DNA of 64,000 bases from Bradyrhizobium australiense (GTDB lineage: Bacteria; Pseudomonadota; Alphaproteobacteria; Rhizobiales; Xanthobacteraceae): positions 372,001 to 436,000 of the forward strand of contig NZ_JAAVLX010000005.1 in assembly GCF_013114825.1 (NCBI RefSeq). Reading direction: 5' to 3'. Position 1 is the first letter of the stretch. Each line of letters opens with the position of its first letter. Under the pieces are notes generated by a model. That model searched no databases, was not told the origin of the DNA, and saw only the letters and a list, made by a program, of their open reading frames with translations. Position numbers and translations under genes: made by a program. Shown here in pieces: positions 49,573-59,247 of the stretch.

Positions 49573-52302
49573 ATGACGAAGACCAAAGGCATGTCTAAAG
49601 CCTGGACGTATACGCGTCGTACGATGCTGTTGGGCAGTAGCTTCTTGGCTAGCGCGTTGTTCGGGGGCGTTACGGTGCCTACACTCAATCGGCCGCAGCG
49701 CAAGGTTGCCATGGTGTTGAAGGCGGCCGACTCTCCCTTCGTCGTTGGGTGCACACAAGACGGCATTACCTCGTTGCGTTATCGTAATGATGCGTATGAC
49801 ACGGATTATGTCCTGCCTGGAGCCGTGCTGGGGACGGCTCACGCTAGAGTTCGGCGTGCCGGATCCGAGTGGCATACGCTTCGAACCGGCGTTGATGCAA
49901 CGAAGCCGATGGATAGCGCGGCCCTTGAACTAGCAGCCCGCGATGCCGGCGTCCTTCTCACGACCCGCCTCGCAGTCGACGAGGCTGGATTGACGTGGGA
50001 GATCATGCTGCGGAACGACGGCATGGCGAGCGTGGAGGTTGGCGACCTCTATTTGCCCATGCCGATGAACACCGAATTTCCGGCAGGGCAACCTGTATCG
50101 GTGGCTGTTTTGAAGCACAGCTTCGTCTCGGGGCATGGATCGCACATCTTCTGGATTCGCGGAAACAGCACCGGTCCCTTTCTCATGCTCTTACCGAAAG
50201 CGGACACGTCACTGGAATATTGGGATGTCCACAAGGATTCGGCCGAAGCCTCTGGGACGTGGTGCGCCTACATCTTGGGCGGGGCGGCCGCCGGCGAGGC
50301 AGTGGCGGGCGGGACTCGCTGGCGACAGCCGACCCATTCCCTGTCCCTGTCGCCGGCCGAGCAACGGCGTTACCGTCTCCGCTTCCAGTGGGTTGCCGAT
50401 TACGAGGCGGCGCGCAGGGCTATCGCGGACGCCGGTCTGGTGGACGTGGAAGTAATGCCGGGCATGACGGTTCCCAATGACCTGCATGTCGACATCGCGC
50501 TCGCGTCCTCCATTCCGGTGGAGCGAATCGAAGCGGAATTTACCGGCGACACGGTGGTGCAACGGTTGCCGGATCGGGCTGGCAGGCGACTGTGGCGGGT
50601 TCGCTTTTCGCGATTGGGCGAGAACCGGCTGACCCTGCACCAGCCGGGTGCGCGCCAGACCTTTCTTGAATTCTTCGCTACCGAGCCCGTCGAGACGATG
50701 ATGAAGAAGCGCGCAACCTTCATCGTGAAGCGGCAGCATCGTGACCCGTCCAAATGGTACGACGGTTTGTTTGGCGAGTGGAATATGGAGACGCAGGTCC
50801 TGCTTGGCCCGGACAATTATGACCGGATCAAGGGCTGGCGCATCTACGAGGTAACGTGCGACGATCCCGGGCTGAGCAAGCCCGCTTACCTCGCGACCAA
50901 GAATGCCGAGCATCCTGATGCGGCGGAAGTGGCGGCGCTGGATCGGTATATAGATACGTTCGTCTGGGGCGGGCTGCAACGTACCACACAAGAGGCATAC
51001 GCCTACGGCCTCTACGGCATACCGGATTGGAAGCAGAACAGGGAAAGCAGCGATCCCGGCCCAAAGGGCCGCCTGCATATCTGGCGGCCTTATGACTATC
51101 CGCACATCTTCGCGATGTATTTGGCCATGCACCGCATCGCGCGTGACCATCCCGCGATACCCACCCGCCAAAGCGCACGAGATTATTTGGTACGCGCCTA
51201 CGGTACGGCGCTGGCCATGTTCACGGTGCCGATGCGCGTGGTGATGTGGTCTGCCTACCGCACCGGCTTCTACAACGAATGTGTGATCCCCGAACTGGTT
51301 TCGGCGCTCACGACGGCGGGCTTGACGCGCGAGGCGGCGACGTTGGAGGCGCACTGGGCGCGTAAGGTGCGCGCCTTCGTCGATCCGAAGGCGGACCTGT
51401 TCAAGTCTGAATATCCGTTCGATTCCACAGCTTTCGAATCAACGCAGGCACTGGCGCGCTCGGCCCTTGACGACCCTGTCGCCATGGGGGTTTCGAAAGC
51501 GGCAGCGCGTGCCTTCGCAGAGCGTCAGATCGCTGCAAATCTGTTCTGCCGTGGCTGGCTGGAACCTGCTTATTACTACCTGGGCAGCGATTATCGCGGG
51601 ACTGCGGGCGACGCCTATACGCTGACTTACATGGCGCAGATGGGTGGCTGGGCGCTGCTTGATCATGCGCTGAACGATGCAGACGACCCGCATCCGCTCC
51701 TTCGTCTCGGCTATGCGTCACAACTCAGCGCGTGGGCTTTGCTGAACAGCGGCCCTGCGTCGGCCGGTCATGGCTATTGGTATCCGGGCGAGGAGAATGA
51801 CGGCGCGGCCGGTGGTGGCTTCGAGCCGGCGCCGAGCGGGACCACATGGCTCGGTCAGCCGCATCACCGTGGAACGTGGTATTACTCGTGCGAGATCGAC
51901 CTGGGATTTTGTGGGGCGGTCCGCGCTGCTGCGACGATCGTTGCCGACGATCCCATCTTTGGCCAGGTTTGTCACGGTGGCATCATGGAGACATTCGCTC
52001 ACACCCTGCGTATCTGGCCACGTGATGGCGTGCGGCGACGGCTCAACGTGCGGCTACAGTCTCTTCGACTGGACTTGGTGCTGCTCGACGCCCGATTCCG
52101 GGCGGATCGACCGATCATTCTGAATTTGGGGGAGGGGTGGATCAGCCTTACGCCTGAGCCCTTTGCCCCATCTGCATCGGGAGTGACGTTCGAATTGCGG
52201 TACGATGGCGGGAGGAAGCGCAAGGAAGTCGTCGACATCACGGACAGCCAGATCGTCGTCCGCTTGCCTGCGGCGCGCTTACCGCGGGTTCAGGTTCGCT
52301 AG
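49573..52302 (+). CDS. Tat-exported glycoside-hydrolase-like protein (possibly DUF5695), 909 aa
   Basis: The N-terminus has a twin-arginine signal (YTRRTMLLGSSFLASALFGG), so folded export to the periplasm or outside is likely. A beta-rich N-terminal half (about residues 50-390) precedes an alpha/alpha-barrel-like half (about 420-770) with many Trp/Tyr motifs: KWYDGLFGEWN, FVWGGLQRTTQEAYAYGLYG, IWRPYDYPHIFAMYLAMHRI, GHGYWYPGEEN. This is the architecture of large exported glycosidases and fits the DUF5695-type group as I remember it; the exact family is uncertain. The intact long frame between IS fragments suggests recent acquisition or selection. The target may be a plant or bacterial polysaccharide; no evidence fixes it. 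Confidence 0.6.
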   Translation: MTKTKGMSKAWTYTRRTMLLGSSFLASALFGGVTVPTLNRPQRKVAMVLKAADSPFVVGCTQDGITSLRYRNDAYDTDYVLPGAVLGTAHARVRRAGSEWHTLRTGVDATKPMDSAALELAARDAGVLLTTRLAVDEAGLTWEIMLRNDGMASVEVGDLYLPMPMNTEFPAGQPVSVAVLKHSFVSGHGSHIFWIRGNSTGPFLMLLPKADTSLEYWDVHKDSAEASGTWCAYILGGAAAGEAVAGGTRWRQPTHSLSLSPAEQRRYRLRFQWVADYEAARRAIADAGLVDVEVMPGMTVPNDLHVDIALASSIPVERIEAEFTGDTVVQRLPDRAGRRLWRVRFSRLGENRLTLHQPGARQTFLEFFATEPVETMMKKRATFIVKRQHRDPSKWYDGLFGEWNMETQVLLGPDNYDRIKGWRIYEVTCDDPGLSKPAYLATKNAEHPDAAEVAALDRYIDTFVWGGLQRTTQEAYAYGLYGIPDWKQNRESSDPGPKGRLHIWRPYDYPHIFAMYLAMHRIARDHPAIPTRQSARDYLVRAYGTALAMFTVPMRVVMWSAYRTGFYNECVIPELVSALTTAGLTREAATLEAHWARKVRAFVDPKADLFKSEYPFDSTAFESTQALARSALDDPVAMGVSKAAARAFAERQIAANLFCRGWLEPAYYYLGSDYRGTAGDAYTLTYMAQMGGWALLDHALNDADDPHPLLRLGYASQLSAWALLNSGPASAGHGYWYPGEENDGAAGGGFEPAPSGTTWLGQPHHRGTWYYSCEIDLGFCGAVRAAATIVADDPIFGQVCHGGIMETFAHTLRIWPRDGVRRRLNVRLQSLRLDLVLLDARFRADRPIILNLGEGWISLTPEPFAPSASGVTFELRYDGGRKRKEVVDITDSQIVVRLPAARLPRVQVR

Positions 52303-52314
52303 TGGCCGATTATC

Positions 52315-52506
52315 GGGTGCGATCGGCACTTATGGCCTGCTGTTCCTCGCGGCTTCCGAGGCGATGACGATCATCAAATCCCGAGCATCTCGGCGCACGT
52401 ATCCGCATCGCCGCGGTGCTGCATACCTCGGGTTCGGCGATGACCCACCATCCGCACATCCACATGATCGTGCCGGCTGGCATCGGCGGCAAATTCAATA
52501 ATCGTT
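52315..52506 (+). mobile_element. IS91-family transposase fragment
   Basis: Two frames give the Y2-transposase core: TYGLLFLAASEAMTII, then SARIRIAAVLHTSGSAMTHH and PHIHMIVPAG. The HPHIHMIVP stretch is the metal-binding HUH-like motif of IS91 transposases. The fragment ends at a stop within about 60 codons. Confidence 0.75.
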
Positions 52507-52870
52507 GAAATATGGAAAAAGTGAATGCCGTGGCCGCCCTCTCCCGGGAGAATCGCCTCTAGACTATCAATCGGCACTGGAATGGGACCCCCATCGGCGT
52601 CCAAAAGGGGCTCTGACTCATATGTGGAGCGGCCCGGGCTGGAAGATCTTTCTCTGGTTGAACAAGGGATGACGGTGCGGTCATATGTTCGGCCTGTAAA
52701 CGCGGCACTTGGCCGCTGGCCACGATGATATCCGCGGAAGCAATCGCCCAATCAATTTCTCGCGCTCGAAGCGCAGTGAGTCAGGCGGTCTGATTGCTGC
52801 CGGGAATGTCGTCATTCAGGATTTTAGACCTTGCCTCCTCGGCAGTCCTCTTCTTCTGCCGGAGAGCACT
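52507..52870. other. intergenic, no recognisable gene
   Basis: Short frames only, between IS91 and IS110 fragments. Confidence 0.45.
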
Positions 52871-53290
52871 TCAGATTAGGATTTTAGCATTGCAGTTGGT
52901 GCCTGATAAATGCCGCCCCTGACAAGCAACGCCCAGATGGTGCGCGCAATCTTGTTGGCAAGCGCCACCGATACGACCTTGACCGGCCGTCTTTGGAGCA
53001 TGGTCCGAATCCAGAGCGGGACTTTCAAGCCTCGTTTGGCAAGCTTGATGATCGAGGTCGCACCAACGATCAAGAGCGTCCGTAGTTGCCGATTTCCGCG
53101 CTTCGATATCGCGCCGAGCCGATCTTTTCCGCCGCTTGACTGCGCCCTCGGCGTCAGCCCCGTCCAGGCCGCGAAATCTCGCGCAGTCGCAAAAGGCGCG
53201 TGAATCCAGGACGGATGTCCGAACGGTAGCTGGGATGAGAGAACCGACGCCTGGGATGCTCATAAGTCGTCTAGCATGAGGATCCTGTCT
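52871..53290 (-). mobile_element. IS110-family transposase, C-terminal remnant
   Basis: The minus strand gives LMSIPGVGSLIPAT (helix-hairpin-helix of IS110 transposases). In a second frame it gives RKLLIVGATSIIKLAKRG and VKVVSVALANKIARTIWALL. The frameshift between them makes it inactive, and the N-terminal DEDD domain is absent. Confidence 0.75.
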
Positions 53291-53604
53291 TACGGCTGCT
53301 AAAATCTCCCTGTGCTATTGAGGCCGGTGCCATGTAGAACGTGCGTCATTTCCCAGGTGCAGCATACGATTTTTGGTAGTCTCTGGAAATGATCTACATC
53401 AACGATTTGCTCTTTTTGGGGGACACGCAGCGCGCCAGGAATATCCGGGTGTCAGCTACGGAGCGAATTTCGGATTCAACTCGGCCATTCCCGAACTCGC
53501 AGAAGGGGCATTCGCGTCGATTTCGTCTCGGCCATGGCCGGTCTAGCCACAGAAGACATTCAGATAAGCGCACGAAGTCGATCGATATGAGCCACCTCCG
53601 GATA
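53291..53604. other. intergenic, no recognisable gene
   Basis: Contains an 80-codon plus frame without family resemblance. No repeat seen. Confidence 0.4.
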
Positions 53605-54225
53605 TCAACTCGCGCGACGGGCAAAGACTAGCGTAGCTCCCAGTGCGCACATGATGGCACCCGACACCTGTCGCATCTTGGTAAGGATTAACGGTCGAAG
53701 GCCGGCTCTCGCTCTCGCAGCCAAATGGGTCGCAACCAAATCGACACTAATGTTGAGTGCAACCGAGATGAGCCCGAGGACGATGAACTGCGCGGCGACG
53801 TTCGCGGATGGGTCGACAAACTGGGGAATGAAGGCGAGAAAGAATGCGGCCGTCTTCGGGTTTAGTGCCTCGACGATGATGCCGTCGCGGAAGGCCCGAC
53901 GCACCCCGGTCGTCTGCACCTCAGTCGGCTCGACAATGCGCGCTTCGCGCCAGGTCTTGAGCCCGAGCCAGATGAGATACAGGGCACCCGCGATCTTCAA
54001 AAAAGTGAATGCCTCGGCGCTCGCCATGACGAGCGCAGATATGCCGACGGCGCCGCCGAACACGTGCACAAGGCCGCCGAGACCTAGGCCAACACTCGAT
54101 GCCAACCCTTCCGTTCTGCCGCCGACAAGCGTTCGCGCCACGATATAGAAGATTCCTGGCCCCGGCGTGATCGCCACAAGCAGCGACGCTGCCAAAAACA
54201 GGATGAACGTCTGGAAGTCCGGCAT
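53605..54225 (-). CDS. LysE/RhtB-family amino-acid exporter
   Basis: A 206-residue inner-membrane protein with about six helices. The N-terminal block SLLVAITPGPGIFYIVARTL carries the G-P-G-P-type signature. LYLIWLGLKTWREAR and a FRDGIIVEALNPKTAAFFLAF block follow, all typical of LysE/RhtB. I use ATG 54225; eight codons upstream remain open. It lies with a PaiB-like and a MocR-type gene on the same strand, a cluster suggesting control of amino-acid or polyamine levels. Confidence 0.88.
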   Translation of the reverse strand: MPDFQTFILFLAASLLVAITPGPGIFYIVARTLVGGRTEGLASSVGLGLGGLVHVFGGAVGISALVMASAEAFTFLKIAGALYLIWLGLKTWREARIVEPTEVQTTGVRRAFRDGIIVEALNPKTAAFFLAFIPQFVDPSANVAAQFIVLGLISVALNISVDLVATHLAARARAGLRPLILTKMRQVSGAIMCALGATLVFARRAS

Positions 54226-54295
54226 CGCCCACCCCTCTAATCGCGTCAACCAGTTCGTCTAGGGCCGGTCTTCGTACACGATGACTACGCTAACC

Positions 54296-54925
54296 TCAGG
54301 CCGGAATCGGAATGAGGGAAGCCACTTCCCGATCCTGCGGCTTTTCGCACGCTGCAAGGCCGGCGGCGACGCCGATGCGGTCAGCCTCGGGCAGGTTCTG
54401 GCTCATCTTGCGCTTGCCCTCAAACCTGGTGACCGGAATGCGCACTCCGATGATCCCTCGCAACTGGGAGTCAATGAAGTCGGCGGGGGCATCGCTGACG
54501 GCCCAAGGCTTCGCGCGCGCCTTCTCATGGATGTTCGTTAGGCGCGTGACCACCTCGAGCAGACGTTCGGGCTCCTGGAAGAACTCGACCGGCCCGTACG
54601 CGTGGACGGCGATATAATTCCATGTCGGCACCACCTTCCCGGTTTGTTGCTTGGTGGCGTACCATGAGGGTGTCGCGTAGGCTTCCGGACCCATGAAGAT
54701 CGCCAGAGCTTCGCCGGTCGGAGCCGAACGCCATTGTGGATTGGCCTTCGCCAAATGCCCGTACAGCACCCCGTGCTCTCCTTCGGTCTCATCGAGGAAG
54801 AGCGGCAAGGGTGTCGCAATCGGCCCGTCCGCGGTGGCCGTGACTAGGTTGGCGACGCCGGCGGAGCAAATAGTCGCGCGGATGCTTTCGACCTGGTCAT
54901 CTCTAAAGGCGGGGGGCACATACAT
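54296..54925 (-). CDS. PaiB-family FMN-binding negative transcriptional regulator
   Basis: This 209-residue protein matches the PaiB family. It begins MYVPPAFRDDQVE, has LYGHLAKANPQW in the FMN-binding split barrel, VPTWNYIAVHAYGPVEF in the middle, and FEGKRKMSQNLPEADRIGV at the end. Family members were named for repression of sporulation and protease genes in Bacillus; in proteobacteria the role is unclear and may be enzymatic. It is followed 46 bases later by the exporter gene. Confidence 0.88.
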   Translation of the reverse strand: MYVPPAFRDDQVESIRATICSAGVANLVTATADGPIATPLPLFLDETEGEHGVLYGHLAKANPQWRSAPTGEALAIFMGPEAYATPSWYATKQQTGKVVPTWNYIAVHAYGPVEFFQEPERLLEVVTRLTNIHEKARAKPWAVSDAPADFIDSQLRGIIGVRIPVTRFEGKRKMSQNLPEADRIGVAAGLAACEKPQDREVASLIPIPA

Positions 54926-55025
54926 GGCGGTTCTCCGTTCTCATTCATGAGATAGACCGAGCCTGGTTCGGTTAGAACTGCCAGTTATCACTGATTTTTA
55001 TGGTCCAGTTGGAGGGGCATGGCGA

Positions 55026-56498
55026 CTAGGACAATCGCCGCGAACGAAGCTGATCGACCGCCTGGGCCAGAAGCTGACAGCCGCGTTCGATCTGGCGCGC
55101 CTCCAGTGCGGCGTAACCCATGATAAGCCCGACAACGTCCGGCTGATGCCGGCGGTCAGGACTGAAGAGGGGGGTGACCGGATAGATGCCTACGCCCTTG
55201 ACGCGAGCGGCTTCGATCAGCGCTGCTTCGGACGTTCGGGGCAGATCGCGAAACCAGACCACCACATGCAAGCCGGCGGCTGCGCCGTCGATTTGGATTC
55301 GATCGTCAAATCTGCGGCGCAAAGCGTCGAGCAGGACTTGCCGCCGCTCGCCGTTGCGCCGTCGGACTCGCTTGACGTGCCTGTCGTATGCACCGGTCTC
55401 GAGCATCGTCGCGAGCGCTTCCTGCTCGATCAGCGGCGTGTGCCTGTCCATGATCTGCTTGGCCGCGGCGAACAGGGACTGGAGTTGAGAGGGCGCCACC
55501 AGATAGCCGATCCTCAGCGTAGGCGAGAGCGTCTTGGAGACTGTCCCAAGATAGATCACGTCCTGGCTTGCTGCGAGCGCGTGCAGCGGGGGGACCGGCT
55601 TAGTGTCGTATCGGTACTCACTGTCGTAGTCGTCCTCGATTACATAGGCGTCGAACTTCCTTGCCCAGGCGAGCAACTGGTGCCGACGCGCGATCGGCAT
55701 GATGCCGCCCAGCGGAAATTGATGCGACGGCGTTACGTACGCGAGCCGCCCTTCGGTCTTCGCAAGCTGCTCCGTGTCCAGTCCGTCGCCGTCGACTGGA
55801 ATCGGCACGGCGGCAGCCCCGTTCGCCGCGAAGACGTGCCTTGCCATCAGGTAGCCAGGGTCTTCCATAACGAACCGATCGTCGGAGTTGAGCAGCAGTC
55901 GCGCACACAAATCGAGCCCTTGCTGCGAACCGTTCACGATGATGATTTGATCAACGTCGCATCGCACGGTCCTCGAACGCCAGAGATAGGCCTGCAGCGC
56001 CATTCGCAGGCGCCGTGAGCCGCAAGGATCGTTGTAGGCCAATCTCGCGGGCCGCCGTGTCATTGCAGCGACCACGGCTCTTTTCCACGCGAGCACGGGG
56101 AAATCCGAAGGTGAGAGGTCCCCATATCGAAAATTTGCGAGCAGGTTGCGAGATTGCTCCTCCGAGCGCGGCGCGACCTGTCTCAAACGCTCACCGTACC
56201 CCGACAGTCGCACCTTCCGTGACAACGGCCGCGACGGAGTGCGCACGCGTTCCCTCTCGATAACGCGCGGTCGTGCGCCATGGCGGACCTCGATGAAGCC
56301 TTCAGCCGCGAGTTGCTCATACGCGATCGTCACCGTACCGCGAGATACGCCGAGTTCCGCGGCGAGGGCGCGGGACGACGGCAGCAGCCCATCGGCGCCG
56401 TACGCGCGCCCCAGGATCTGATCCCTAAGCGCTTCGTAGATCTGACGCGCTCCCATTCGCGGGGTGCGATGCCCAGGGGGCGTCTTGATCTGTGCCAT
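55026..56498 (-). CDS. MocR/PdxR-type GntR-aminotransferase regulator
   Basis: This 490-residue protein has an N-terminal GntR winged helix (residues about 15-85, with LPSSRALAAELGVSRGTVTIAYEQL). It is joined to a fold-type I aminotransferase domain (about 120-480). The domain shows NGSQQGLDLCARLL, the Asp/Tyr region YVIEDDYDSEYRY, and the PLP Lys in YLGTVSKTLSPTLRIGYLV. MocR regulators sense PLP or amino-acid adducts and usually act on adjacent genes. Here the neighbours are the PaiB-like and exporter genes on the same strand, so autoregulated or cluster control is likely. Confidence 0.88.
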   Translation of the reverse strand: MAQIKTPPGHRTPRMGARQIYEALRDQILGRAYGADGLLPSSRALAAELGVSRGTVTIAYEQLAAEGFIEVRHGARPRVIERERVRTPSRPLSRKVRLSGYGERLRQVAPRSEEQSRNLLANFRYGDLSPSDFPVLAWKRAVVAAMTRRPARLAYNDPCGSRRLRMALQAYLWRSRTVRCDVDQIIIVNGSQQGLDLCARLLLNSDDRFVMEDPGYLMARHVFAANGAAAVPIPVDGDGLDTEQLAKTEGRLAYVTPSHQFPLGGIMPIARRHQLLAWARKFDAYVIEDDYDSEYRYDTKPVPPLHALAASQDVIYLGTVSKTLSPTLRIGYLVAPSQLQSLFAAAKQIMDRHTPLIEQEALATMLETGAYDRHVKRVRRRNGERRQVLLDALRRRFDDRIQIDGAAAGLHVVVWFRDLPRTSEAALIEAARVKGVGIYPVTPLFSPDRRHQPDVVGLIMGYAALEARQIERGCQLLAQAVDQLRSRRLS

Positions 56499-56795
56499 CG
56501 AAAGTTCGCATAACTAGGCTTGCTTGATAAGCCACTCTCTGATTATTCGCCTTGAATGCCAAGCTGTTCTGAGGAGTTAGCGGCGCAGGCAACCCAGGGG
56601 GCGCTATTCCGGGCGTTGCCGCAGAATCCAATCCAGCAGGTCTTCGTTTCGGCGACCACTTCGTGCGTATTAGTCAACGGCGGCCGGTGCGGATGCAAGC
56701 GCCATACGGCGCAAATACAGTTCGCCCCCGGTAGCAAACCGTAATCTTTCTGCTAGTGCACTTTCAATAACTCAGGCGCTGCATAGCCGCGGTTT
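56499..56795. other. intergenic, no recognisable gene
   Basis: Probably the promoter region of the MocR-type gene. No clear operator palindrome was picked out by eye. Confidence 0.4.
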
Positions 56796-57184
56796 TCACC
56801 GAATTGTGGTTGCCTCGGGAAAGCCCTTTGGCAGCTCGCTTTCGATTTTGCCGAGCGCAGCTTCAGCGGTAAAGGCGACACGTTCGATTGATTCCTGAAC
56901 AAGCGTTTTCGGTACGCCCGCCGCTTCGCCTATCTGCAAGAAATGCCGGCCGTCTACTTGGGCAATCCTGTAGTGAAAGTTTGTCCCTACCGACATCGCG
57001 AGCTTCATCTGCTTGCGTTGAATTTGACCGGTGTCCAGACTCGGCTGTGCCGTGAGCACGTCGTAAAGCGTGTCAGATAGTAGCGGCCGCCGGCGTGATG
57101 AAGATGCTGAAATTCTTCGCATAGCCATCGGTCGCGACGATCAGACAAAAGAAGATTGCGCTCTGAGCAGCGTCGCCTGATCAT
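56796..57184 (-). pseudogene. hipA: hipA, C-terminal fragment
   Basis: The fragment reads LIVATDGYAKNFSIF (the HipA kinase catalytic block, normally ATDGHAKNFS). A frameshift follows, then LYDVLTAQPSLDTGQIQRKQ, MKLAMSVGTN and a final IESELPKGFPE. HipA is a Ser/Thr kinase toxin of the HipBA system. The matching N-terminal fragment is 3 kb away at 60375-60870 on the same strand, so one gene was split and partly deleted. Confidence 0.8.
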
Positions 57185-57305
57185 CCGCTCCTGGCCACGA
57201 CTGGTAATCAGACAGCACGACCGGCTGTGAGCTATCCTGGCCGCTGCGATACGCCCACATGTACGATTTGGTCCGCGCGTCCCGTCCGTCTTCCTAACCT
57301 GAGTA
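57185..57305 (-). mobile_element. IS66-family TnpC fragment
   Basis: DARTKSYMWAYRSGQDSS followed by PVVLSDYQSWPG is the DDE-core entry of IS66 transposases (K-S-Y-M-W-V-Y-R, V-L-F-D-Y). It is fused directly onto the hipA C-terminal fragment and abuts the tts-box region of nopT, marking the junction of an inserted block. Confidence 0.65.
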
Positions 57306-57313
57306 GCGCCTGG

Positions 57314-57344
57314 CCGTCAGCTTGGGATCAGCTTTTCTGACTAT
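57314..57344 (+). promoter_or_regulatory. tts-box-like sequence upstream of nopT
   Basis: GTCAGCTTGGGATCAGCT, followed by TTTCTGACTA, resembles the TtsI-binding tts box (GTCAG-CTT ... AAGCT ... CA). It lies about 70 bases before the nopT ATG, at the right distance for TtsI-dependent effector genes. The match was judged by eye. Confidence 0.55.
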
Positions 57345-57414
57345 CATTCGGAGCACCCCTGAGCAGCCTGAACGTATTGCGAGGGGACTTACGCTGAAGG
57401 AAAGGCGAACGGCC

Positions 57415-58200
57415 ATGTATGATCGGATCAGTGGCTTATCCACACCGCCGACCCAAGCTGTCGAACCGAGGCAGTCGGTGGACAGTGACAGCTTTATGGA
57501 AACAGTTGCGGATCTCGCGCTGCGGCGGAGCCCGCTGCCTGGGGATTTGCCCGACATGGGGTGCTGTGCCAGCAAGCCCAATGTCTCGGATCCAAACAAC
57601 CCCAGTACATCCGGTCCAGTGAGGCCGAAAGCCCCACTGTTCGAATACAGGACGGCCGAATTGGCTGACGCTAATGTAGACGGCATATGTGTTGGGCTGA
57701 CTGCGGAGTGGCTCGGCAATCTTCAGTACAGCCCGAGATCCCGAATGACTGCGCTAACACCCGGATCGGACGGGCACGGCTCAGCGGCCGTGTGGCAGCA
57801 GCGCTATCTAGATATCAGGGGGGACTTGCGAAACGACGGAGCAGAACCTCCTCAGGCCAACAGTGACGCAAAGTACGCCATGTTGCAGGAAGCGGGTTTG
57901 CAACCATCCCAAAAAGAGAAGGTTTACAGCTTCGACGACCCTGCGAGCATCTCGAGCATGTTGGGCAAAATCACTGCCGACGGATCGAGGTATTTGCTTA
58001 GTTTGAAGTTCGTCGAAGGTGGGAGACACACAGTTGCGACATCGACGTTCGATGGAAGGACGACGCTCTTCGATCCAAACTATGGAGAATTCAGTGTTCC
58101 ATCAGACCAGGTGGATAGCCTGTTCCAACGCCTCGCGGACCGATATATCGACCCCAACGGGCTGTATTTGAAATCAATTGCCACGCGAAAAATGTCTTGA
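57415..58200 (+). CDS. nopT: NopT, type III-secreted C58 cysteine protease effector
   Basis: This 261-residue YopT/AvrPphB-family protease is injected into plant cells. Catalytic residues are Cys92 in GICVGLTAEWL, His205 in EGGRHTVATS and Asp220 in TLFDPNYGEF. The spacing is close to that of NopT of strain NGR234 as I recall it. The N-terminal secretion region is followed by the self-cleavage site DLPDM-GCCASKP. Cleavage at residue 48/49 would expose Gly49-Cys50-Cys51 for myristoylation and palmitoylation, sending it to the plant membrane. The start at ATG 57415 removes 31 upstream codons that overlap the tts-like region. All key residues are intact. It is inserted within a broken hipA. Confidence 0.93.
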   Translation: MYDRISGLSTPPTQAVEPRQSVDSDSFMETVADLALRRSPLPGDLPDMGCCASKPNVSDPNNPSTSGPVRPKAPLFEYRTAELADANVDGICVGLTAEWLGNLQYSPRSRMTALTPGSDGHGSAAVWQQRYLDIRGDLRNDGAEPPQANSDAKYAMLQEAGLQPSQKEKVYSFDDPASISSMLGKITADGSRYLLSLKFVEGGRHTVATSTFDGRTTLFDPNYGEFSVPSDQVDSLFQRLADRYIDPNGLYLKSIATRKMS

Positions 58201-58527
58201 GCCGGGCCTGCAGGCACCGCCAATTGGCGCCGGCGCGCCCGAATGGGCCGGTCGTGCTGATACCGACCGTGCCCCAGGACGCCCCGTTGCGACCGCCGTG
58301 GGTTTTCGAGCATGTCCGGATGGAGGCTCCGAAAGATGCTCCGACCGGGCTCGGCCTGCCAAGCGGCTCGTTCATGCATTCCGATGATCTCGCCCGGGTC
58401 TACCCCATTTGATCTCGCCCACGTTTGAACGAACCGCTGGACGGGAGTGGAGGCGAGCCTGCTGAACTGAGGTGTCTTATCTGAGAGGATGTTGGTCTTC
58501 GCCACCCTCTCAAGACAGAAGACCCAG
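58201..58527. other. intergenic after nopT
   Basis: A 70-codon open frame (58197-58412, plus) ends SFMHSDDLARVYPI. I cannot identify it; it could be relic IS or plasmid DNA. Confidence 0.4.
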
Positions 58528-58830
58528 ATGGCCACGATGAGCCCTCTTCGGCAGCGAATGATCGAGGACATGATGGTCCGCAATCTGTCGCCGTGGACTC
58601 AACAATCCTACATCTGTGCGATTGCAAAGTTTAGCCGACATTTCGGCTGCGCCCCGGACCGGTTGAGTCTCGGGCAGGCCCGGGCCTACCGGACTGCATC
58701 TCATCAGCCAAAAACGTTTGTGGTCCCACATCAATCAGGTTGCCTGCGTGCTGCGCTTTTCTACGGCGTCACAGTCGGGCAAGTCGACCATCCTGAACAT
58801 GGCCCAGGTCGTTCTCACCGGCGGCAACCG
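58528..58830 (+). mobile_element. tyrosine recombinase/integrase, N-terminal remnant
   Basis: MSPLRQRMIEDMMVRNLSP followed by TQQSYICAIAKFSRHFG is the SAM-like N-terminal domain of an IS91-associated tyrosine integrase. It continues in a shifted frame as SHINQVACVLRF and FYGVTVGQV. The catalytic domain is missing. Confidence 0.7.
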
Positions 58831-59062
58831 GCGCTTCCTGCGCCTGATAGCGGAAAGATCTGTAGCGGATCCAAGCGCAGCGTCGTCGACTCTCCAACGG
58901 CATGATGTTAGCGCTCGTGCCGCCGGGCTTGGTCAGGGTTGCGCAGACGGCGCGAGGCTGAAGGTGAGTGGTCAGTTCAGGGCTCTGGCAGGGAGAGGGA
59001 CCAGCAAGTTTCCGTTCGATGGCGCATCATCAGCTTTTCGGGCAGCGCGAAGCGCGCAATTG

Positions 59063-59078
59063 TGTTCAATTTCGGACA
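59063..59078 (+). promoter_or_regulatory. NifA upstream activator site of the thioredoxin gene
   Basis: TGTTCAATTTCGGACA fits TGT-N10-ACA and lies about 100 bases upstream of a perfect -24/-12 element. Confidence 0.65.
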
Positions 59079-59176
59079 GCGGCGACAAATCCAGTCGCGT
59101 TCAAAACACTGGTCGCCGTGGAGTGCCGTTGAGCTTTTCATGGCGTGATCAGGCGCTTAATGCGCGCAGACGATGC

Positions 59177-59192
59177 TGGCACGGACATTGCT
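59177..59192 (+). promoter_or_regulatory. sigma-54 promoter of the thioredoxin gene
   Basis: TGGCACGGACATTGCT matches TGGCACG-N4-TTGCW exactly. Transcription would start near 59203, about 45 bases before the ATG at 59248. Confidence 0.75.
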
Positions 59193-59247
59193 CGTAAGTC
59201 CAGCAATACTGAATGAGTGCTGAGTGCACACAGACGCGAGACGAGCG

